From: RGIG6375 sp964472725 | GTDB taxonomy: Bacteria > Bacillota > Clostridia > Oscillospirales > Oscillospiraceae | NCBI GenBank assembly: GCA_964472725.1 | Contig: CAYYLZ010000007.1 | Span: forward strand, 1-64,000 | Length of the DNA: 64,000 nucleotides | Reading direction: 5' to 3' | In this document: positions 7,290 to 14,797 of the stretch, piece after piece | Layout: each line of letters begins with the position of its first letter | How positions within the stretch are numbered: the first letter of the stretch is position 1 | Notes under the pieces: model-generated | Told to the model about the DNA's origin: nothing | Databases searched by the model: none | The model's input: only the letters and a program-made list of their open reading frames with translations | Made by a program: the position numbers and the translations under genes

Positions 7290-8282
7290 TTACAGCAAAT
7301 TCTTGCGAAGCTCCTCGCCGGACTTGGGCGAATAGTAAGCGGGGGGAACATCGAAAATAGTCTTGCAGCCGGTCATTCCGACGGCGTTCATCTTATACAC
7401 CGCGCGGGCGCAGCAAACGAGCACGCTGGAGGTGAATTCGGGATTGGAGTCCAGCTTCAGAGCGTACTCCATCATCTGCTTGGTCTCGCCCTTTTCGCCG
7501 GTAACGCCGGTACGGATCACGAAGCCGCCGTGAGGCATGCCGCCATGCTCCCGCTCCAGCTCCTCGGCGGAGATGAAGTTGACGGTGGTATCGTAATCGG
7601 CGAAGTAATTGGGCATATTCTTTATCTCTTCTTCAATGCGAGCCTTATCCGTGCCGGGCTCGGCAACAACGAAGCACTCGCGGGTATGCTTCTCGCGAGT
7701 GGTCAGTTCGGGATTCTCGCCGCTGCGCACGCGCTCAAGCGCCTCGGCAACGGGTACGGTATACTGCTTTGCGCCCGCTACGCCCTCAATACGCCTTACC
7801 GCGTCGGAGTGACCTTGGCTTACGCCCTTGCCCCAGAAGGTGTAATCGTGTCCGTCTGGCAGCACACAGTTGCCCAGCAGGCGCTGGAGACTGAACAGAC
7901 CGGGATCCCAGCCTGCGGAAATAAGGGCGGTCTTGCCGCTCTCCGCCGCGCTCTTGTCCACGGCGGCGAAATGCTCGGGAATTTTGGCGTGGGTATCGAA
8001 GCTGTCAACTATATTGAAATACTTTGCGTACTCGGGGCTCTGCACGGGCAGATCGGTGGCGCTGCCGCCGCAGAGAATAAGTACGTCGATATCGTCCTTC
8101 ATTTCTATGGCCTTGCTTACATTATATACAGGCACGGTGGGGGTCAGGGTCTTGAGTGCGGAGGGATCGCGGCGGGTAAAAAACGCCGTCAGCTCCATGT
8201 CGGGGTTCTGACGGATAGCCAGCTCCACACCTCTGCCCAGGTTTCCGTAGCCGAGAATTGCAATTCTGATGCGCTCGCTCAT
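7290..8282 (-). CDS. ddh: meso-Diaminopimelate D-dehydrogenase
   Basis: The N-terminal Rossmann motif is IRIAILGYGNLGRGVE. Further family stretches are FTRRDP, LILCGGSATDLP, VDSFDTHAKIP and SAGWDPGLFSL, with SQGHSDAVRRI in the substrate domain. The enzyme makes meso-diaminopimelate from tetrahydrodipicolinate, ammonia and NADPH in one step, for lysine and peptidoglycan. I use the ATG at 8282 (AAAGGATG upstream); the ATG at 8291 overlaps that ribosome site. Length (330 aa) fits the family. Confidence 0.93.
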   Translation of the reverse strand: MSERIRIAILGYGNLGRGVELAIRQNPDMELTAFFTRRDPSALKTLTPTVPVYNVSKAIEMKDDIDVLILCGGSATDLPVQSPEYAKYFNIVDSFDTHAKIPEHFAAVDKSAAESGKTALISAGWDPGLFSLQRLLGNCVLPDGHDYTFWGKGVSQGHSDAVRRIEGVAGAKQYTVPVAEALERVRSGENPELTTREKHTRECFVVAEPGTDKARIEEEIKNMPNYFADYDTTVNFISAEELEREHGGMPHGGFVIRTGVTGEKGETKQMMEYALKLDSNPEFTSSVLVCCARAVYKMNAVGMTGCKTIFDVPPAYYSPKSGEELRKNLL

Positions 8283-8481
8283 GTGTATCATCCTTTCGCT
8301 GAAAACTTTTGCAATTTAGTGTAGCACAAAAGCGTGGGTTTTACAATCTTTATTTTGACGTTTCTGTGTTGAATTTCCTCTACTCGCTTTATATATGTTG
8401 CGTCAGTGAACAGCGAGTGGTAAAATGGCATAGAAAGGGGCGAATAGTGCGAAAAATCACACTATCGCATGGAGGATTTTT

Positions 8482-8919
8482 ATGGAACTGACCGTCAAGA
8501 GATTTGAAGAGCTGAACACCGTCGAGCTTTACGAAATACTGAAGCTGCGGGTGGACGTATTCGTTGTGGAACAGAACTGCCCCTATCCCGAGCTGGACAA
8601 CAAGGACAAAGCCGCCTGGCACGTTTATTTCCGAGAAAACGGCGATATAACTGCCTATCTGCGTGTGCTCGACCCCGGTGTTTCCTTCGATACCGCCGCA
8701 ATAGGCCGGGTAATCTCCACCCGCCGCCGCTGCGGACTTGGCACCAAGCTGATGCGTGAGGGTATCCGCGTTGCCCGCGAGCGCATGAACGCAGGCGCAA
8801 TAAAAATCGAGGCGCAGACCTACGCCCGTGCGTTCTATGAACAGCTTGGCTTCCGCCAGACCTCCGAGGAGTTCCTCGAGGACGGGATACCTCATATTGA
8901 AATGACTTTGGAGCTGTGA
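8482..8919 (+). CDS. ElaA-like GNAT acetyltransferase
   Basis: The start FEELNTVELYEILKLRVDVFVVEQ, then PYPELDNKD and a GRVISTRRRCGLGTKLM acetyl-CoA loop, match the ElaA family of small GNAT proteins, whose substrate is not established. ATGGAGG lies before the ATG. The AT-rich GNAT gene that follows begins only 4 bases after the stop, so the two are probably co-transcribed. Confidence 0.85.
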   Translation: MELTVKRFEELNTVELYEILKLRVDVFVVEQNCPYPELDNKDKAAWHVYFRENGDITAYLRVLDPGVSFDTAAIGRVISTRRRCGLGTKLMREGIRVARERMNAGAIKIEAQTYARAFYEQLGFRQTSEEFLEDGIPHIEMTLEL

Positions 8920-8923
8920 AACT

Positions 8924-9385
8924 ATGGAATTAAAGAGAGCTACCATTAAAGATTGCAAAACAATTTGGCAAATGCAAAGAGTTGCCTTTGCTGAATTATT
9001 GGAAAAATACCAAGACTTCGATACAAGTCCGGGTAATGAACCCATATCCCGCATAGAGCAAAAGCTCCTGCACCCACATACATATTTTTACTATATTCTT
9101 GTTGACGATGTCACTGTTGGTGCGATAAGAGTTGTTGATGCAAAAGTTGGCGCTCGCAAAAGAATTGCGCCTATTTTCATCATGGCCGAACATAGAAACA
9201 AGGGTTACGCACAAGCGGCCATGCTTGAAGCTGAAAAAATCCATGGAGGCGATAATTGGCAGTTGGATACTATTCTTCAAGAACCCGCTAATTGTTATCT
9301 ATACGAAAAAATGGGGTATCACCAAACCGGAGAAACGGAAATCATAAATGAAAAAATGACTATTGTGTACTACGAAAAGGGTTAG
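8924..9385 (+). CDS. GNAT acetyltransferase, AT-rich
   Basis: The start LKRATIKDCKTIWQMQRVAF and the acetyl-CoA loop FIMAEHRNKGYAQAAM, with a C-terminal CYLYEKMGYH, show a GNAT fold. The codon use (AAA, ATT, GAA, TTA) is much more AT-rich than in its neighbours, which suggests recent transfer. A composite repeat starts at its stop codon. The substrate is unknown. Confidence 0.8.
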   Translation: MELKRATIKDCKTIWQMQRVAFAELLEKYQDFDTSPGNEPISRIEQKLLHPHTYFYYILVDDVTVGAIRVVDAKVGARKRIAPIFIMAEHRNKGYAQAAMLEAEKIHGGDNWQLDTILQEPANCYLYEKMGYHQTGETEIINEKMTIVYYEKG

Positions 9386-9543
9386 GCTTCCCCCTGGAGG
9401 GGAAGCTGGCGGCGGAGCCGACTGATGAGGGGAATCCGCGCAGCGGATAAGATATAATCTCGTCGCAGTTCGATACAAAGCTGCCTTCAACAGACCCTCA
9501 TCCGTCAGCTTCGCTGACACCTTCTCCTCAAGGGAGAAGGCTA
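9385..9543. repeat. Composite intergenic repeat, copy 2
   Basis: The left end has CTTCCCCCTGGAGGGGAAG, a GGCGGCGGAGCCG hairpin and GACTGATGAGGGG. The right end has CCCTCATCCGTCAG, a CTTCGCTGACACC segment and CTTCTCCTCAAGGGAGAAGG. Same architecture as 1361-1516. It begins immediately after the AT-rich acetyltransferase gene. Confidence 0.75.
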
Positions 9544-9570
9544 TCCTTACGTCATGGTTTTCCAAATTCA

Positions 9571-9599
9571 AAAGCGGCGCTCGATATGAGCGCCGCTTT
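9571..9599 (-). terminator. Terminator of the cotJ operon
   Basis: AAAGCGGCGCTC / GAGCGCCGCTTT perfect 12-base-pair stem, directly downstream (leftward) of cotJC. Confidence 0.75.
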
Positions 9600-9602
9600 G
9601 CC

Positions 9603-10199
9603 TTATTTATCAAAGGACGGATTGACTACATACACATTCTTCTGGTTGAGCTTTTCGGTGGCAAGTCTGAGTCCCTCGCCGAAGCGCTGGAAGTGGACTA
9701 TCTCACGCTCGCGCAGGTAGCGGATAACGTTGTTTACGTCGGGGTCGTCGGAAAGACGCAGGATATTGTCGTAGGTGACGCGAGCCTTCTGCTCGGCAGC
9801 CATATCCTCGGTAAGGTCGGCGATAAGGTCGCCCTTCACCTGCATGCTTGCGGCAGTCCAGGGGAAGCCGGAGGCTGCGGTGGGATAAACTCCCGCGGTA
9901 TGGTCTACGAAATAAGCGTCGAAACCCGCCGCTTTTATCTGTGATTCCGTAAGATTGCGGGTAAGCTGATGTACGATGGTGCCTATCATCTCGAGGTGAC
10001 TGAGCTCCTCCGTGCCTATGTCGGTCAGGAGCCCTTTCAGCTCGTCGAAGGGCATGGAATAACGCTGGCTGAGATAGCGCAGCGAGGCGCCCAATTCACC
10101 GTCGGGACCGCCGTACTGACTGATTATGATGGCAGCCAGCCTGGGATTGGTATTTGTAATCTTTACCGGATACTGCAGCTTCTTTTCATATACAAACAT
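9603..10199 (-). CDS. cotJC: CotJC, manganese-catalase-like spore coat protein
   Basis: The start MFVYEKKLQYPVKI is the CotJC signature. Metal-ligand helices are seen in LTDIGTEELSHLEMIGTIVHQL and in the C-terminal REREIVHFQRFGEGL. The family consists of di-manganese catalase-like proteins assembled into the inner spore coat. The ATG at 10199 overlaps the TAA of the upstream gene by one base. An in-frame start at 10241 lies inside the upstream gene and is rejected. Confidence 0.92.
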   Translation of the reverse strand: MFVYEKKLQYPVKITNTNPRLAAIIISQYGGPDGELGASLRYLSQRYSMPFDELKGLLTDIGTEELSHLEMIGTIVHQLTRNLTESQIKAAGFDAYFVDHTAGVYPTAASGFPWTAASMQVKGDLIADLTEDMAAEQKARVTYDNILRLSDDPDVNNVIRYLREREIVHFQRFGEGLRLATEKLNQKNVYVVNPSFDK

Positions 10200-10651
10200 T
10201 ATTTCATACCTCCCCCGTATTCCCAGGGCCAGGGCGCGCACAGCCAGGTATATTCCTCGCCGCCCGCCTGCATCTGTCTGATGGGCCCGTATTTTTCCAC
10301 GTAACGTTTCTCGCCGGTCTTATACAACTCCACGTATCTGTTGAACAGCTCCAGCGCCTCGGCGTCGTCGCAGTGGGTGTCAAGATACAGCGCCAACTCA
10401 TGAACTACAAAGCCCAGCGCCATCAGCTCGCCCAGCGGCGTATCCGGCGCGCCGGTCTGATTGACCACATTCTTCCAGGGAAGGTCAAGGCCGGGGAACA
10501 GAGTACCTCTCGCCAGTGCCTCGGCGGGCTTATACTGCGGGGTGCTCTCCTGCTGCATGGGCACGTAGGAAACGGCAAGAGGCGCGCATTCCGGCAGAGT
10601 TCCGCATTTATATCCACAATCATTATCGGGGTGATTGTTTGGCTTATTCAT
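10199..10651 (-). CDS. CotJA-CotJB fusion spore coat protein (150 aa)
   Basis: Residues about 25-65 match CotJA (LAVSYVPMQQ, YKPAEALARGTLFPGLDLPW). Residues about 72-148 match CotJB (LMALGFVVHELALYLDTHCD, ELFNRYVELY, PWPWEYGGG). In Bacillus these are two proteins of about 82 and 87 residues; here they form one frame with no internal stop. AGGAGG lies before the ATG. The operon CotJAB-CotJC ends at 9571. An N-terminal Cys pair (CGYKCG) is extra. Confidence 0.85.
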   Translation of the reverse strand: MNKPNNHPDNDCGYKCGTLPECAPLAVSYVPMQQESTPQYKPAEALARGTLFPGLDLPWKNVVNQTGAPDTPLGELMALGFVVHELALYLDTHCDDAEALELFNRYVELYKTGEKRYVEKYGPIRQMQAGGEEYTWLCAPWPWEYGGGMK

Positions 10652-10732
10652 TTAATTCCTCCTAACAAGAGCACCTTTCATGTGCTTTCAGAACATTCTA
10701 TTCAATAATGCCCCCGTCGGTGCAAAAAAGCA

Positions 10733-10761
10733 TTGACAAAAGCCTTGATTTTAGGTATTCT
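10733..10761 (+). promoter_or_regulatory. Distal promoter P1 of the corrinoid methyltransferase operon
   Basis: TTGACA (10733-10738), 17-base spacer, TATTCT (10756-10761). It would give a leader of about 160 bases containing the hairpin at 10811-10835. Confidence 0.7.
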
Positions 10762-10810
10762 ATGGACAAAGAATGCCTTTTTGCCGGCACAATTTAGCCC
10801 GAGAGTGCAG

Positions 10811-10835
10811 AAATCAGCCTCGAGCTGATGTTTTT
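10811..10835 (+). terminator. Terminator-like hairpin between the two promoters
   Basis: ATCAGC / GCTGAT stem with a CTCGA loop, followed by GTTTTTG. It sits in the P1 leader and could attenuate P1 transcripts before the methyltransferase genes. Confidence 0.5.
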
Positions 10836-10870
10836 GTGCGTTATTGTACGGAAAAAAGTCAATAAAAGTG

Positions 10871-10899
10871 TTGTTAAAGCAAGGACACTTTGTTATAAT
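10871..10899 (+). promoter_or_regulatory. Proximal promoter P2 of the corrinoid methyltransferase operon
   Basis: TTGTTA (10871-10876), 17-base spacer, perfect TATAAT (10894-10899). Transcription would start about 20 bases before the ATG. Confidence 0.75.
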
Positions 10900-10925
10900 T
10901 ATTTATAATTCAAAGGAAGATAGCT

Positions 10926-12026
10926 ATGAACATCAAAGAAGAACTGAAAGTAGTTGGCGAGCTCGAAGGCGTAAGCTTCGGCAGAATGTACATGGGCAAG
11001 GCTCCCAAACACAACACCCCCATCACCCCCAAGGAGAACTTCGTCCGCTTCATGAAGGGCGAGGATTACATGTGGACTCCTTGCAGCGATGACTTCATCA
11101 CCGTTATCCCCAGAGAGATCCCCGACACCGTAGCAAGAGATTTCGCTTTCGATATCGACATTCCTGAAGAACTCATCAACAAGGGCGGCAAGGATATGTT
11201 CGGCATTGAGTGGGAGTACGTTCACTCCGCAGGCGGCTCCATGGTTCGCCCCGGCAACCCCCTCCTCATCAACGACATCACCGAGTGGGAAAAGGAAGTT
11301 ACCTTCCCCGACATCGATTCTTGGGATTGGGAAGGCGCTGAGAAGAGACTGGCTTGCGTAACCAACGACGACCGAGTTGTTGTTACCTGGTTCTTCACCG
11401 GCCTGTTTGAGCGTCTTATCTCCATGATGGAGTTTGAGAACGCTGCTCTCGCTTTCGTTGACGAAGACGAGCAGGAAGGCGTACATAGACTGTTCGATAA
11501 GCTCTGCGATCTTTACGATGCTATCTTCGAGAAGATGAAGAAGCACCTGCACACCGACGTTGTTTACTTCCATGACGACTGGGGTTCTCAGAGAGCGCCC
11601 TTCTTCTCCAAGGCTGTTTGCGACGAGATGCTCGTTCCCTACCTCAAGAGAGTCTGCGAATCCGCTCACAAGAGAGGCATGTACATTGACTTCCACTCCT
11701 GCGGTCAGGTTGAGCTCCTCGTTCCCTGCATGATCGAAGCAGGCTGCGACATTTGGTCCGGTCAGACCATGAACGATCGTGTTATGCTCCTTGAGAAGTA
11801 TGGCGACAAGATCAAGCTGAACCTCGCTCCCAACGCTCCCATGATATTCCCCACCTCCCCCGAGGAAGCAGAAGCCGCCGCAAAGGCATACGACGCAGCT
11901 CTCGATGAGTTCATGGGCACCTATGGCCGCTTCATGAAGAGCATCGTAGTTTCTGCTATGAACGCTGGCAATCCGAAGCTTTACGAGAGAATCTACACCG
12001 AGACTCGCGAAGCATTTGCAAAATAA
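10926..12026 (+). CDS. UroD-family corrinoid methyltransferase (substrate or cofactor-specific)
   Basis: 366 residues with the uroporphyrinogen-decarboxylase/MtaA fold. HDDWGSQ lies near residue 216. HSCG at 257-260 gives the His and Cys zinc ligands that activate the methyl acceptor or donor; a further Cys follows in EAGCDIW. Relatives include MtaA, CmuA and the O-demethylase subunit I proteins of acetogens. It starts a three-gene operon with a pterin methyltransferase and a corrinoid protein. The simplest role is to move a methyl group from an unknown substrate to the corrinoid protein. Codon use is strongly biased (high expression). Confidence 0.82.
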   Translation: MNIKEELKVVGELEGVSFGRMYMGKAPKHNTPITPKENFVRFMKGEDYMWTPCSDDFITVIPREIPDTVARDFAFDIDIPEELINKGGKDMFGIEWEYVHSAGGSMVRPGNPLLINDITEWEKEVTFPDIDSWDWEGAEKRLACVTNDDRVVVTWFFTGLFERLISMMEFENAALAFVDEDEQEGVHRLFDKLCDLYDAIFEKMKKHLHTDVVYFHDDWGSQRAPFFSKAVCDEMLVPYLKRVCESAHKRGMYIDFHSCGQVELLVPCMIEAGCDIWSGQTMNDRVMLLEKYGDKIKLNLAPNAPMIFPTSPEEAEAAAKAYDAALDEFMGTYGRFMKSIVVSAMNAGNPKLYERIYTETREAFAK

Positions 12027-12061
12027 ATAAACATTAATTTTATCAAAGAGGGTTAAGAAAC

Positions 12062-12874
12062 ATGATCATTATTGGCGAAAAAATCAATGGTTCCATTCCT
12101 TCCGTCGCTAAGGCTATCGCCGAGAGAGACGAAGCTTTCCTGCGCGACCTCGCTGTTAGACAGGCTGAGGCCGGCTCCACTTACATCGACGTTTGCGCTT
12201 CCGTAGAGCCCGAGTTCGAGTATGACACTCTCGCTTGGATGCTCAACCTGGTTCAGGACGCTGTTGACACCCCCATCGCTGTCGACTCCCCCGATGCTAA
12301 CTGCATCGTAAAGTGCCTGCCCCTGGTTAAGAAGCCCGGTCTGGTCAACTCCGTCTCCATGGAAGGCGACAAGGTTGACGTTGTATTCCCCGTCATCGCT
12401 GACACCAAGTGGGAATGCGTTGCTCTTCTCTGCGACGACACCGGTATCCCCAAGAGCGCTGCCGACAGACTGAGAGTTTTCGACAACCTCATGAAGAAGG
12501 CTGAAGAGTACAAGATCGATCCCAGCCGTCTGCACATCGACCCCCTGGTTGAGATGCTCTGCACCTCCGAGGATGGTATCGCTATGGTTATCGAGGTTAT
12601 CACCGAGATCAAGAAGCGTTATCCCACCATCCACATCACCGGCGCAGTTTCCAACATCTCCTTCAACCTGCCCGCACGTAAGCTCATCAACATGGGCTTC
12701 GTAACCCTGGCTATGAACGCCGGTATGGACAGCGCCATCTTCGATCCCCTGGATAAGCAGCTCCTCGGCATCATCTATGCCACCGAGGCTCTTCTCGGTC
12801 TTGACGACTTCTGCATGGAGTACATCACCGCTTTCCGTGAGGACCGCATCGCTGCTGTCAACAAGAAGAAATAA
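12062..12874 (+). CDS. Methyltetrahydrofolate:corrinoid protein methyltransferase (MeTr type)
   Basis: 270 residues of a pterin-binding TIM barrel: IIIGEKINGSIPSV at the start, DVCAS, AVDSPDANCI, the GIP loop and GAVSNISFNLPAR. These match MeTr/AcsE and the methyltransferase II subunits of O-demethylases. It would move the methyl group between the corrinoid protein and tetrahydrofolate. It sits 35 bases after the UroD-type gene and 60 bases before the corrinoid gene. No reductive activator (RACo) gene is in the window. Confidence 0.87.
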   Translation: MIIIGEKINGSIPSVAKAIAERDEAFLRDLAVRQAEAGSTYIDVCASVEPEFEYDTLAWMLNLVQDAVDTPIAVDSPDANCIVKCLPLVKKPGLVNSVSMEGDKVDVVFPVIADTKWECVALLCDDTGIPKSAADRLRVFDNLMKKAEEYKIDPSRLHIDPLVEMLCTSEDGIAMVIEVITEIKKRYPTIHITGAVSNISFNLPARKLINMGFVTLAMNAGMDSAIFDPLDKQLLGIIYATEALLGLDDFCMEYITAFREDRIAAVNKKK

Positions 12875-12934
12875 TTTAGCGTTCCCTTAATTTGTTTTCC
12901 AAATTTATCAATATATTTTCAGGAGGAATTTATT

Positions 12935-13570
12935 ATGTCTAAGGTACAGGAAATTGCAACCGCCGTTGAAAACGGTAAGGTTAAGATCGTTGCTGGTCTC
13001 GTTCAGGAAGCTCTCGACGAGGGCATCGCTGCTGGCGAAATCCTCAACGTTGGTATGATCGGCGCCATGGCTGTTGTTGGCGAGAAGTTCAAGAACAACG
13101 AGATCTTCGTTCCCGAGATGCTGATCGCTGCTCGCGCAATGAAGAAGGGCATCGAAGTCCTCACCCCCGCTCTGAAGGCTGCCGGCACTGAGTCCGTTGG
13201 CAAGCTCATCCTCGGCACCGTTGCTGGTGACCTCCACGATATCGGCAAGAACCTCGTTGGCATGATGATCGAAGGCGCTGGCTTCGACGTTATCGACCTC
13301 GGCGTTGACGTTCCCGCTGACAAGTTCATCGAGGCTATGAAGGCTAACCCCGATTGCAAGATCGTTGCTCTCTCCGCTCTTCTGACCACCACCATGCCCG
13401 CTATCAAGAACACCATCGACGCTATCGTTGCTTCCGGCCTGCGTGACACCGTTAAGATCATGATCGGTGGCGCACCTGTAACCCAGGCTTTCGCTGACGA
13501 AGTTGGCGCTGACGGTTACTCTGAGGACGCTGCTTCCGCTGCTGAGCTCGCTAAGAAGCTCCTCGGCTAA
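12935..13570 (+). CDS. Corrinoid (cobalamin-binding) protein of a methyltransferase system
   Basis: 211 residues. An N-terminal helical cap (EILNVGMIGAMAVVGEKF, FVPEMLIAARAM) is followed by a B12-binding Rossmann domain with the lower-ligand motif D99-x-H101-x-x-G104 (GDLHDIGKN). Then come VIDLGVDVP and a GGAPVTQAFADEVGADGYSEDA ending. It carries the methyl group on cobalt between the other two proteins of the operon. AGGAGG precedes the ATG. Codon use is very biased, suggesting abundant protein. Confidence 0.93.
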   Translation: MSKVQEIATAVENGKVKIVAGLVQEALDEGIAAGEILNVGMIGAMAVVGEKFKNNEIFVPEMLIAARAMKKGIEVLTPALKAAGTESVGKLILGTVAGDLHDIGKNLVGMMIEGAGFDVIDLGVDVPADKFIEAMKANPDCKIVALSALLTTTMPAIKNTIDAIVASGLRDTVKIMIGGAPVTQAFADEVGADGYSEDAASAAELAKKLLG

Positions 13571-13602
13571 TTTGCAGCCCCTTTAAGCTTAACTTAAAGC
13601 TA

Positions 13603-13640
13603 CATAACCCCGCTTCCTCCGGGAAGCGGGGTTATTTTTA
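13603..13640 (+). terminator. Terminator of the corrinoid operon
   Basis: ATAACCCCGCTTCC / GGAAGCGGGGTTAT stem, then TTTTTAT. Confidence 0.85.
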
Positions 13641-13697
13641 TTTGCTTCATGCTATTTTCCCGGAGTGCCTGGGACGGCGCTCGGGAAAAATAACAAA

Positions 13698-13725
13698 AGA
13701 GCCACTGTCGCAGGACAGTGGCTCT
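13698..13725 (-). terminator. Terminator of the glycyl radical enzyme 1 operon
   Basis: AGAGCCACTGTC / GACAGTGGCTCT stem. On the minus strand it is followed by TTTTGTTATTTTT. Confidence 0.8.
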
Positions 13726-13747
13726 TCCCTTTTATCTTTATAAACGC

Positions 13748-14707
13748 TTAGTGGATAGTTACGGGTAGGTCGTACTCCTCCATGATGCGCTTGAGCTTCT
13801 TCATAAACTCATCGCTGGGAGTAGTGGCCTCAGCAACAGGCTCGTCGCTGATACGCAGATACTTGGTAACGCCCATATTGTGATAAGGCAGAAGCTGAAT
13901 AACTTCAACCGCGTCGCCCAGCTCCTTGCAGAACTCAGCGGTCTTGCGGATATTTTCCTCATCGTTGTTGAACATGGGGATAACGGGAATTCTTACCTGC
14001 ATCTTACCGCCGGCAGCCGCGATCTTCCTGGCATTCTCCAGAATAGGCTCGTTGGGAACGGCAACAACAGCCTTATGCTTTGCGCTGTCCATGTGCTTCA
14101 GGTCGTAGAGGAAGAGGTCAACGTAAGGCAGAACCTTTTCCACGGTCTCCCATGAAGCGAAGCCGGTGGTATCGAGAGCGGTATGTATTCCCTCTGCCTT
14201 CAGGCGCTTGAGAACCTCCAGCACGAACTCGGGCTGGCAGAGAGCCTCGCCGCCGGAGATGGTAACGCCGCCGCCGGAGCGTTCATAGAAGCGCTTATCC
14301 TGCAGAAGACGCTTAACCAGCTCGTCAACGGTATAGTCCTTACCGCAGATGAAGAGAGCGCCGGGATAGCAGACCTCGGCACAGTCGCCGCAGTTGTCGC
14401 AAAGGTCACGCTTTACGTGAACCATCTGCAGGGTTGCGCCGCTTACGGCATCCTCGCGGGTGTCGCCCAGTTCGAGAGCACCCTTGGTGCAGGCCTCAAG
14501 ACAGCGGGACTTGCACAGTTCGGTACCCTGACAGCGCATGGATATCCAGCTCAGCTGGGGGTAAAACGCCTGAGATTCGGGGCTGTGGCACCAGGGGCAG
14601 CGCAGAGGGCAGCCCTTCAGGAAGGCGGTGGTTCTTACGCCGGGGCCGTCCTGAACGGAGAAGCCCTGAATATCATAAAGCTTACCGGTCAATACTTTTT
14701 CTTCCAT
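13748..14707 (-). CDS. Glycyl radical enzyme activating enzyme (radical SAM)
   Basis: 319 residues. The radical SAM motif is CPLRCPWC (CxxxCxxC, near residue 33-40). A ferredoxin-like insert with Cys clusters (LCKSRCLEAC, CDNCGDCAEVCYPGAL) is typical of activases other than PflA. SGGGVTISGGE and TALDTTGFAS follow. It would install the glycyl radical on the enzyme encoded just upstream, and possibly on the second one at 21805. I use the ATG at 14707, with GAGG 9 bases upstream. It is separated from the upstream gene by a hairpin that may lower its expression. Confidence 0.93.
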   Translation of the reverse strand: MEEKVLTGKLYDIQGFSVQDGPGVRTTAFLKGCPLRCPWCHSPESQAFYPQLSWISMRCQGTELCKSRCLEACTKGALELGDTREDAVSGATLQMVHVKRDLCDNCGDCAEVCYPGALFICGKDYTVDELVKRLLQDKRFYERSGGGVTISGGEALCQPEFVLEVLKRLKAEGIHTALDTTGFASWETVEKVLPYVDLFLYDLKHMDSAKHKAVVAVPNEPILENARKIAAAGGKMQVRIPVIPMFNNDEENIRKTAEFCKELGDAVEVIQLLPYHNMGVTKYLRISDEPVAEATTPSDEFMKKLKRIMEEYDLPVTIH

Positions 14708-14733
14708 TTTTATAAACCTCAATCATAGGTTAG

Positions 14734-14765
14734 TTTGCGTGCGCCGCCGAAGCAGCGCACGCAAA
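14734..14765 (-). promoter_or_regulatory. Intercistronic hairpin between enzyme and activase genes
   Basis: TTTGCGTGCGC / GCGCACGCAAA, an 11-base-pair stem. It lacks a T run. It could stabilise the upstream message or reduce read-through, giving more enzyme than activase. Confidence 0.6.
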
Positions 14766-14797
14766 TCTGCATTGTGATATAAGTAAATAAGCCTATC

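Noticed and set aside
10762..10925. Cobalamin or tetrahydrofolate riboswitch before the corrinoid operon
   Set aside because: The leader is too short and lacks the conserved B12 box or the folate riboswitch core as I know them; only a terminator-like hairpin is supported.
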